Shown here one piece after another: positions 5,772 to 11,180 of a stretch of 11,180 nucleotides of DNA (position 1 is the first letter of the stretch; every line of letters begins with the position of its first letter). The notes beneath the pieces were generated by a model. The model made no database searches, was not told the DNA's origin, and saw nothing but the letters and a program-made list of their open reading frames with translations. Position numbers and translations under genes: made by a program. Source of the DNA: an uncultured Oscillospiraceae bacterium (GTDB lineage: Bacteria; Bacillota; Clostridia; Oscillospirales; Oscillospiraceae); NCBI GenBank assembly GCA_905233595.1, contig CAJOFI010000006.1:1-11180 (forward strand). Reading direction: 5' to 3'.

Positions 5772-6647
5772 ATGAAAAAGAAAACTACCGTGTTTGACGT
5801 GATCCTGGTGATCCTACTGGGCGTCATCTGCATCACCTGCGTCCTGCCGTTTATCCATCTGCTCGCCGTCTCCTTCTCCAGCAGCTCCGCCGTGGCGGCG
5901 GGCAAGGTCGGCTTCCTGCCGGTGGAGTTTACCGCCGCGTCCTATGAGTACGTGATCTCCGGCGGCCGCTTCCTGCACGCCATGGGGATCTCTCTCGAGC
6001 GTGTCATTCTGGGAACGCTGCTGAACATCGTGCTCATGGTGCTCACCGCCTACCCGCTTGCCAAGGAGGATCTGCCCGGGCGCGGCATCCTCTCCGGCTT
6101 TTTTGTGTTGACAATGCTCATCGGCGGCGGTATGATTCCAACGTATCTGCTGGTTTCCGGCCTCGGTCTGAAGGACACCATCTGGGCGCTGATCCTTCCC
6201 GGCGCGCTGCCTGTGTACAACATGATCATTCTGATGAACTTCATTCGCGGCCTGCCCCATGAGGTGGAGGAGGCGGCCTGGATCGACGGCGCGACCCCGT
6301 TCCAGACCCTCGTGTACGTGATCTTCCCGCTGCTGGGACCCAGCCTTGCCACGGTGGGCCTGTTCTCCATGGTGGGGCATTGGAACGACTGGTTCTCCGG
6401 CATGATCTACATGAGCCAGCCCATCAACTACCCCCTGCAGACCTATTTGCAGACGCTGCTGGTCGATTTTGAAAAGCTGCTGCAGTCCGATTCCACCGGC
6501 AACATCAAGGACATCCTTTCCAAGATGAACGCCCGCACCGGACGCGCCGCCCAGCTCTTCCTCGGCGCGCTGCCCATTATGATGGTGTACCCCTTCCTGC
6601 AGCGCTACTTTACCAAGGGTCTGACCCTCGGAAGTGTAAAGGGCTGA
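5772..6647 (+). CDS. YtcP-type (MalG-like) sugar ABC permease
   Basis: A complete 291-residue inner-membrane permease of the CUT1 carbohydrate importer family, of the kind that pairs with an LplB-type subunit. The start at 5772 follows AAGGAGGGGGG (5754-5764). A membrane helix occupies about 8-30 (ILVILLGVICITCVLPFIHL), and further helices lie near 70-97, 110-130, 142-162, 185-210 and 256-275. The EAA motif is EEAAWIDGATPFQT followed by IFPLLGP. The C-terminus LTLGSVKG is typical of YtcP-like subunits. It would import an oligosaccharide with a partner permease, a binding protein and a shared MsmX-type ATPase, neither of the last two being encoded here. The gene next door encodes an alpha-galactosidase, so raffinose, stachyose or melibiose are likely substrates (inferred). 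Confidence 0.9.
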   Translation: MKKKTTVFDVILVILLGVICITCVLPFIHLLAVSFSSSSAVAAGKVGFLPVEFTAASYEYVISGGRFLHAMGISLERVILGTLLNIVLMVLTAYPLAKEDLPGRGILSGFFVLTMLIGGGMIPTYLLVSGLGLKDTIWALILPGALPVYNMIILMNFIRGLPHEVEEAAWIDGATPFQTLVYVIFPLLGPSLATVGLFSMVGHWNDWFSGMIYMSQPINYPLQTYLQTLLVDFEKLLQSDSTGNIKDILSKMNARTGRAAQLFLGALPIMMVYPFLQRYFTKGLTLGSVKG

Positions 6648-6652
6648 CCGTT

Positions 6653-6686
6653 CTCCCGGTTCAGCCGCGAAAGGCTGAACCGGGAG
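6653..6686. other. Perfect 14-bp intercistronic hairpin without T-tract
   Basis: CTCCCGGTTCAGCC (6653-6666) pairs exactly with GGCTGAACCGGGAG (6673-6686) around a GCGAAA loop, six bases after the permease stop. GTGACAGG follows, not a T-run, so it is not a standard terminator. It may protect the 3' end of the transporter message or mark a processing site, giving different transcript levels up- and downstream. Confidence 0.6.
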
Positions 6687-6734
6687 GTGACAGGCCTTTC
6701 ACCGTTGTAATCAGGATCATGACAGGAGGAAGCT

Positions 6735-7505
6735 ATGCCGCTGTTCTTCGACTATTCGCGCCCCGGCCCCGGCGTCAACCCGGATGAGCCGCGCAAAAAG
6801 GGTCTTCCGCGGATCTGGGAGATGATCTCCCGGGATTTCAAGAGCTTTTGGCCGGCGGGCGCGATCAATTTGCTCTTTTCGCTCCCCTTTGTGCTCGCCC
6901 TGCGCTTTGCCTGTTATACGCACAGCGTCCTGCTTGCCCTCCTCGCGGGGCTGATCGGCGGGCTCCTCGCCGCCCCGAGCTTTCTGGGTCTGGCGGACAC
7001 GCTGCTCAGGAGCCTGCGGGACGAGCCGGGCTTCTGGTGGTATCGCTACAGCAGAGCGCTGAAGCGAAGCTGGAAGGCCACGCTTCTCCCCGGCGCGATC
7101 ATGGGCACGGTGTTTTCCGCGCAGGTCTTTACCCTGCTGCATCTGCCCGTGATCGGCGGAGGTCTGGCGCTGCTGCTGTGCCAGCTTGCGGGAATGCTGC
7201 TGTCCGCCGGGCTGTTTGCCTGGGGGCTGCCCCAGCAGGCTCTGCTGGAGCTGAGCTTTCCCGCGCTCGTCAGGAACTGTTTCCTGCTGTTTTTCCGGTA
7301 TATCGGGAAAACGCTGACGGCGGCGGTGATCTTGCTGGGCTACGCCGTCCTGGCCTGGCTCCTGTTCCCGCCTTCCGCGTTCCTCCTTCTGGCGGCGGGG
7401 CTGTGGCTGCCGCTGCTCTGTGCGCTGCAAGTCATATATCCGACGCTGGATGAGATATTCGGAGTCGAAGAAGCCATCGCAGGAAAATTGAAAAATGAGG
7501 GTTAG
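6735..7505 (+). CDS. YesL-like (DUF624) membrane protein
   Basis: A 256-residue integral membrane protein of the YesL/DUF624 type, usually found within sugar-transport and glycosidase clusters of Firmicutes. The N-terminus MPLFFDYSRPGPGVNPDE is characteristic, followed by a basic stretch (PRKKG) and a cytoplasmic segment (IWEMISRDFKSFWP). About five to six hydrophobic helices follow, near 40-57, 62-85, 115-135, 140-165, 190-212 and 213-232. Its biochemical role is not established; it is thought to assist or regulate neighbouring ABC importers. The start at 6735 has AGGAGG 5-10 bases upstream. It lies 87 bp after the permease with a hairpin between, and abuts the glycosidase gene (4-bp gap to the start chosen here), so the latter two are probably translated from one message. 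Confidence 0.8.
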   Translation: MPLFFDYSRPGPGVNPDEPRKKGLPRIWEMISRDFKSFWPAGAINLLFSLPFVLALRFACYTHSVLLALLAGLIGGLLAAPSFLGLADTLLRSLRDEPGFWWYRYSRALKRSWKATLLPGAIMGTVFSAQVFTLLHLPVIGGGLALLLCQLAGMLLSAGLFAWGLPQQALLELSFPALVRNCFLLFFRYIGKTLTAAVILLGYAVLAWLLFPPSAFLLLAAGLWLPLLCALQVIYPTLDEIFGVEEAIAGKLKNEG

Positions 7506-7509
7506 AAGA

Positions 7510-9729
7510 ATGCCAATCATCTGCAACGAACAAGAAAAGACCATTACGCTCCACACCCAAAACACAAGCTACCAGATGAAGCTCGGCCCCTGCGATCTGC
7601 TGCTGCACACCTATTATGGGCCGACGGCGCAGAGGGACGCGAGCTGGTGCCTCACCTTCCGCGACAGGGGCTTTTCGGGCAATCCCTACGACGCCAAGCT
7701 GCTGCGCGGCATCTCTGCCGATACGCTGCCGCTGGAGTATCCCTGCGAGGGCAGCGGCGATTTCCGCGCGCCCGCCTTCAGCATGCGCCGCGCAAACGGC
7801 GCGGTGGGCTGCGACCTGCGGTACGTGAGCTGCGAGATCAAGCCGGGCAAATACGCCCTTCCCGGTCTTCCGGCGGTCTACGCCGACGGGGAGGAAGCCG
7901 AGACGCTGGAGGTCACGCTCGCCGACGAGGCCGCCGGTGTGCGCGTCGTGCTGCAATACGGTGTGCTGCCCGCCCTGGACGTGATCACCCGCGCCGCGCG
8001 GATCACGAACTGCGGCAGCGACGCGATCACGCTCCAGGCCGCTGAGAGCGCCGCGCTGGACTTCGTCTCCGGCGAGTGGGAGCTGCTGCACTTCTACGGC
8101 CGCCACGCCGGGGAGCGCGCCGTCGGCCGTACGCCGATCGAGCAGCGCGAGATCCTGATTGGCAGCCGCCGGGGAACCAGCAGCCACCAGCAGAGCCCCT
8201 TCGTGATCCTCGCCGACCGCGAGACCAACGAGTTGCACGGCCAGTGCGTGGGCATGAGCCTTCTCTACAGCGGCTCCTTTTCCTGCAACGTCTCCCGCGA
8301 CCAGTTCGGCACCACGCGGGCGGTCATGGGGATCCAGAGCGAGCACTTCGACTATCCCCTCGCGCCGGGCGAGAGCTTTCAGACGCCGGAGATCGCGCTC
8401 GTGTACAGCGGGGAAGGGCTTGCGCGCCTGAGCCAGAGCTTTCACCGCATGGTCTCGCAGCACGTCTGCCGCGGGCCGTGGAAGAACCGCCGCCGCCCGG
8501 TGCTGCTGAACAACTGGGAGGCCACCGGCATGGACTTTACCGGCGAGCGCATCCTGAGCATCGCGAAGACCGCCGCAGAGCTGGGCGTGGAGATGCTGGT
8601 GCTGGACGACGGCTGGTTCGGCGCGAGAAACGACGACAACGCGGGGCTCGGCGACTGGACGGTGAATACCGAAAAGCTCGGCTGCAGCATGGGCGAGCTT
8701 GCCGACAGGATCCGCGGCATGGGCATGAAGTTCGGCCTCTGGATCGAGCCGGAGATGGTCAACGAGGACAGCGACCGCTATCGCGAGCACCCGGACTGGG
8801 CGCTGCGTATCCCGGGCAAGGCGCCCGTCATGGGGCGCAACCAGCTCACGCTGGACTTCTCCCGCCCGGAGGTGGTGGACGCCATCTTCGCGCAGATCGC
8901 GCAGGTGCTGGACGAGTGCCGGGCGGACTACGTGAAGATGGACATGAACCGCTCCATTACCGACGTGTACTGCGCGGCAAGCGGCTGCCAGAGCCAGGGA
9001 AAGATCCTGCACGAGTACGTTCTGGGCGTGTACCGCTTTATGGAGATGCTCCTGGAGCGCTACCCGAATCTGCTGCTCGAGGGCTGCTCGGGCGGCGGCG
9101 GACGCTTCGACGCGGGCATGCTCTACTACTGCCCGCAGATCTGGTGCAGCGACAACACCGACGCCATCGACCGCGTGCGCATCCAGTACGGCACGAGCTT
9201 CGGCTTCCCGCTGCGCACGATGGGCGCGCACGTCTCGGCCGTGCCCAACGGGGACACCCGCCGGAAGACGCCGTTTTACACCCGCGCGGTCGTGGCCATG
9301 GCGGGGACCTTCGGCTATGAGCTGGATCTGAACCTGATCTCCGAGGAGGAGAAAAAACAGGTGCCGGCACAGGTCGAAGCCTTCAAGAAATATTGGAGCC
9401 TGCTCCACAACGGCCTGTTCTACCGTCTGACCGACGTGATGCACAACCGGCAGGAGGCCGCCTGGATGATGGTCGAGGAGGACGGCAGCGAGGCGCTGGT
9501 GAACATCGTCGTTCTCGACAGCACGGGCAACAGCCCCAACCGCTTCGTGCGCTGCATGGGGCTGACCCCCGGCGCAAGCTACAAGGACGAGGAGAGCGGG
9601 CTGCTTTATGATGCCAACGCCCTCATGGCGCAGGGTCTGCCCCTGCCCATGGTGCCGCACCCCCGCTGGCCGGTCATGGTGACGCCCAGCGAATACGACG
9701 CCTTCCAGATCCACCTGGTAAGGGTTTGA
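7510..9729 (+). CDS. GH36 alpha-galactosidase
   Basis: A 739-residue family 36 glycoside hydrolase, the normal length for the bacterial AgaA/RafA type, which removes terminal alpha-1,6-galactose from melibiose, raffinose and stachyose. Order of parts: beta-sandwich N-terminal domain (about 1-320), then a TIM barrel with NNWEATGMDF, LDDGWFG, FGLWIEPEMV and the nucleophile motif YVKMDMNRS (Asp478), then EGCSGGGGRFDAGMLYY and the acid/base motif WCSDNTDAIDR (Asp548), then a C-terminal domain. The usual K-W-D motif has Met in place of Trp at 477. There is no signal peptide, so it is cytoplasmic and acts on imported sugar. An in-frame ATG at 7495 is possible; 7510 is preferred because the family start MPII matches and it avoids overlapping the previous gene. 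Regulation is probably by the AraC protein at 4570-5349. Confidence 0.93.
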   Translation: MPIICNEQEKTITLHTQNTSYQMKLGPCDLLLHTYYGPTAQRDASWCLTFRDRGFSGNPYDAKLLRGISADTLPLEYPCEGSGDFRAPAFSMRRANGAVGCDLRYVSCEIKPGKYALPGLPAVYADGEEAETLEVTLADEAAGVRVVLQYGVLPALDVITRAARITNCGSDAITLQAAESAALDFVSGEWELLHFYGRHAGERAVGRTPIEQREILIGSRRGTSSHQQSPFVILADRETNELHGQCVGMSLLYSGSFSCNVSRDQFGTTRAVMGIQSEHFDYPLAPGESFQTPEIALVYSGEGLARLSQSFHRMVSQHVCRGPWKNRRRPVLLNNWEATGMDFTGERILSIAKTAAELGVEMLVLDDGWFGARNDDNAGLGDWTVNTEKLGCSMGELADRIRGMGMKFGLWIEPEMVNEDSDRYREHPDWALRIPGKAPVMGRNQLTLDFSRPEVVDAIFAQIAQVLDECRADYVKMDMNRSITDVYCAASGCQSQGKILHEYVLGVYRFMEMLLERYPNLLLEGCSGGGGRFDAGMLYYCPQIWCSDNTDAIDRVRIQYGTSFGFPLRTMGAHVSAVPNGDTRRKTPFYTRAVVAMAGTFGYELDLNLISEEEKKQVPAQVEAFKKYWSLLHNGLFYRLTDVMHNRQEAAWMMVEEDGSEALVNIVVLDSTGNSPNRFVRCMGLTPGASYKDEESGLLYDANALMAQGLPLPMVPHPRWPVMVTPSEYDAFQIHLVRV

Positions 9730-9747
9730 GATCGCCGCGCTATCGTA

Positions 9748-9784
9748 TGCCCTCAGCGCGTTCAAACGCAAAGCGCTGAGGGCA
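9748..9784. other. Perfect 12-bp hairpin after the alpha-galactosidase gene
   Basis: TGCCCTCAGCGC (9748-9759) pairs with GCGCTGAGGGCA (9773-9784) across a 13-nt loop, 18 bases past the glycosidase stop. GCCCGG follows, so there is no T-tract. It may stabilise the 3' end of the message or act with the second hairpin at 9813-9847. Confidence 0.5.
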
Positions 9785-9812
9785 GCCCGGACAACAGAAG
9801 AACGATAAAAGA

Positions 9813-9847
9813 GGGGATGTGAAAAAACGCCGTTTTTTCACATCCCC
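9813..9847 (-). terminator. Terminator of the flavin-reductase gene
   Basis: GGGGATGTGAAAAAA (9813-9827) pairs with TTTTTTCACATCCCC (9833-9847) around CGCCG. On the minus strand the stem is followed by TCTTTTATC, and it lies 7 bases beyond the stop of the minus-strand gene. The internal T6 run means it may also stop plus-strand transcripts from the glycosidase. Confidence 0.7.
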
Positions 9848-9854
9848 CATAGTC

Positions 9855-10424
9855 TTACTTCTTCAGCAGCGGCGCGCCGCTGTGCCAGGCCTTGCCGCAG
9901 ACCTCGCCCACGGCGTAGTAGTCGTTTCGCATCTGGTCGAAGAGGAAGGTGTTGAGCTTCCCGGCGTCGATGCGCCCCTGCTCGTCGAGCACCCGCTCGT
10001 CCGCCAGCACGTTTTCGATCTTCCCCAGCACGCGCAGGCCGTAGGGCTGCTGCTGCATCTCGAGCACCGTGCACTCGAGCGTGAGCGGGTACTCGGTGAT
10101 GACCGGCGCGTCCACGCGGCTGCTCTTGACGGCGTGCAGGCCGGTGCGCGCAAACTTGTCGGCGAATTTGTTCGCGCTGGCGATGCCCATGAAGTCGGAC
10201 GCTTCCAGCGTGTCCATCCCCGGCACCGAGAGCGTGAAGGCGCCGCGCGCCTTGAGGTTCTGCACGGTCTTGTGCTCCTCCTCGAGGTTGAGCGCGACCA
10301 TGTCCTCCGCGCAGATGCCGCCCCAGGCCATCGCCATGGAGTCCACCGTGCCGTCCTCGTTGTAGGTGCCGATCATGTACACCGGCATCGGAAAGAGATA
10401 GGGTTTCACGCCAAAATCCTTCAT
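9855..10424 (-). CDS. Flavin reductase-like / flavoredoxin-type FMN protein
   Basis: A 189-residue protein of the flavin-reductase-like family (FMN-binding split barrel), full length for the flavoredoxin-type members of anaerobes. It opens with LFPMPVYMIGTYNEDGTVDS and AWGGICAEDMVALNLEEEHKT, the segment that forms the flavin pocket, followed by GAFTLSVPG and an ASANKFADKF stretch. It would bind FMN in the cytoplasm and pass electrons between NAD(P)H and a partner; the acceptor cannot be told from sequence. The start has GGAGG 9 bases upstream (10434-10438). It is transcribed away from an HxlR-type regulator gene, and the 104-bp gap holds an inverted repeat, so HxlR control is likely. It ends just before the terminator at 9813-9847. 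Confidence 0.85.
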   Translation of the reverse strand: MKDFGVKPYLFPMPVYMIGTYNEDGTVDSMAMAWGGICAEDMVALNLEEEHKTVQNLKARGAFTLSVPGMDTLEASDFMGIASANKFADKFARTGLHAVKSSRVDAPVITEYPLTLECTVLEMQQQPYGLRVLGKIENVLADERVLDEQGRIDAGKLNTFLFDQMRNDYYAVGEVCGKAWHSGAPLLKK

Positions 10425-10487
10425 TTGAAAAAACCTCCGCTTGTTATTTTATCACGGATATGATACCATGGCCGGGAAAAGGGGATA

Positions 10488-10512
10488 AGTACCAACAAAA
10501 AAGTTAGGTACT
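10488..10512. promoter_or_regulatory. Putative HxlR operator between divergent genes
   Basis: AGTACC (10488-10493) is repeated inverted as GGTACT (10507-10512), with AAC and GTT also pairing inside and a one-base bulge, around an A-run. HxlR-family regulators bind such dyads near their own genes. A possible plus-strand promoter (TTGTTA 10441-10446, 17-bp gap, TACCAT 10464-10469) lies just upstream, which would suit autorepression. The promoter guess is weak. Confidence 0.5.
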
Positions 10513-10528
10513 GGTCTGAAAGTAAGCA

Positions 10529-10861
10529 ATGAGCAAAAAGAGCATTTCCGAGGCCAGCTTCGGCGACACGGGTTACAGCTATACCCTCTCGCTGATCGCG
10601 GGGAAGTATAAGCCCATCATCCTCTACTGTCTGATGGAATATGAGCCGGTGCGTTTCAACGAGATGCAGCGCTATCTCGGGCGGGTGGCGGACAAGACAC
10701 TGAGCCAGAACCTCAAGGAGCTCGAGCGCGACGGGCTGATCCACCGGCGCATGTACCCGGAGGTTCCGCCGCGCGTGGAGTATACGCTGACGGCGCGCGG
10801 GCAGTCCCTGGTGCAGGTGCTCGACAAGCTCTGCGAGTGGGGAATGGAGAACCGCCCATGA
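10529..10861 (+). CDS. HxlR-family winged-helix regulator
   Basis: A 110-residue single-domain HxlR regulator. Family marks are LSLIAGKYKPIILYCL (20-35, matching the usual G-G-K-W-k-x-x-I-L), RFNEMQRYL, VADKTLSQNLKELERDGLIH (the recognition helix and following) and the wing R-V-E-Y-T-L-T-x-x-G. Many redox-sensing members carry a Cys just before the GGKW block; here that position reads TGYSYTL, and the only nearby Cys is C34 in the helix. So thiol sensing of the usual kind is not supported. The ATG at 10529 has only a weak purine stretch upstream. It probably represses itself and the divergent flavin-reductase gene. Its TGA overlaps the next gene's ATG as ATGA, so the two are translationally coupled. 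Confidence 0.88.
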   Translation: MSKKSISEASFGDTGYSYTLSLIAGKYKPIILYCLMEYEPVRFNEMQRYLGRVADKTLSQNLKELERDGLIHRRMYPEVPPRVEYTLTARGQSLVQVLDKLCEWGMENRP

Positions 10862-11180
10862 AAAGCCTGACGCTCGAACAGTATTCGGTAAAATATAACG
10901 ATCCCTGTGACGGCCTGCCCGAGACGCTGAAGCTTGGGGAGCTGGAGCTTTGCGACTGCGCCCTGCCCCCGAGGGCGCGGCAGAGCCACAAGTACCGCTA
11001 TGGCCGCGCGCTGCTGCTCGCGGGCTCGGTGGGCTATTCCGGCGCGCCCTGCCTCGCGGCGAACGCCTGTGAGCGGGGCGGCGCGGGGCTGACGCAGCTT
11101 CTGGTGCCGCAGAGCATCTATCCCATTGCCGCGATCCGCTGTGACGGCGCGGTGGTCGTCCCGCTTCCCGAGACGGCGGA
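10858..11180 (+). CDS. nnrD: ADP-dependent NAD(P)H-hydrate dehydratase (NnrD), cut by window end
   Basis: The first 107 codons of a gene continuing past the window. The segment HKYRYGRALLLAGSVGYSGA (44-63) followed by PCLAANACERGGAGLTQLLV and PQSIYPIAAI matches the ribokinase-like C-terminal domain of YjeF/NnrD, which uses ADP or ATP to restore hydrated NADH and NADPH. The first 40 or so residues (from MKSLTLEQYS) are a divergent lead-in. There is no NnrE epimerase domain in front, so this is a stand-alone dehydratase, about 280-300 residues expected. The start overlaps the HxlR stop by 4 bp, so it should be made from the same transcript. Catalytic residues lie beyond the window and cannot be checked. 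Confidence 0.8.
   Translation, partial: MKSLTLEQYSVKYNDPCDGLPETLKLGELELCDCALPPRARQSHKYRYGRALLLAGSVGYSGAPCLAANACERGGAGLTQLLVPQSIYPIAAIRCDGAVVVPLPETA

Noticed and set aside
8076..9320. A 414-codon plus-strand frame inside the alpha-galactosidase
   Set aside because: Shifted reading of the GH36 gene; Arg/Pro-rich with no domain signal.
7432..9771. A 779-codon open frame on the minus strand opposite the alpha-galactosidase
   Set aside because: It lies antisense to a clear GH36 gene, is rich in His, Ala, Arg and Val as expected of GC-rich shadow frames, and shows no family motif.

Overview
The window looks like chromosomal DNA of a GC-rich, gut-type Clostridia (Oscillospiraceae/Ruminococcaceae-like). 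The reasons are strong AGGAGG ribosome sites, G/C-ending codons, and the families present: LplB/YtcP permeases, a YesL-like protein, GH36, and VTC plus DUF4956. The taxon is inferred. No tRNA, rRNA, CRISPR array or intact insertion sequence was seen.

Layout. Positions 1-603 (minus) hold a decayed phage-type CHAP endolysin that lacks its start and is frameshifted near its peptidoglycan-binding C-terminus. Positions 604-1108 hold no recognisable gene, but do hold a 16-bp direct repeat and a strong terminator. Positions 1180-4415 (plus) are a compact four-gene operon: a response-regulator-like protein, a histidine-kinase-like protein, a VTC-domain polyphosphate polymerase-like protein and a DUF4956 membrane protein. 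The two-component pair is degenerate: the kinase has Lys where the phospho-accepting His should be, and the receiver lacks its acidic pair and conserved Lys.

A two-way terminator at 4454-4480 separates this operon from a minus-strand AraC regulator (4570-5349). The AraC gene meets a plus-strand LplB-type permease head to head with no intergenic space. The permease has lost its first half and both genes lack ribosome sites, so the junction near 5305-5345 is either a deletion or an assembly join. The sugar locus continues with an intact YtcP-type permease, a YesL-like protein and a GH36 alpha-galactosidase, suggesting uptake and cleavage of raffinose- or melibiose-type alpha-galactosides under AraC control. 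No substrate-binding protein gene is present.

The right end holds a flavin-reductase-like protein (minus) divergent from an HxlR regulator (plus), with an inverted repeat between them. The HxlR stop overlaps the start of an NAD(P)H-hydrate dehydratase gene cut by the window edge. This looks like a small redox or cofactor-repair module.

No wholly new system is evident. The most unusual items are the degenerate two-component pair fused into a VTC/DUF4956 operon, the AraC/permease junction, and the HxlR-NnrD coupling.
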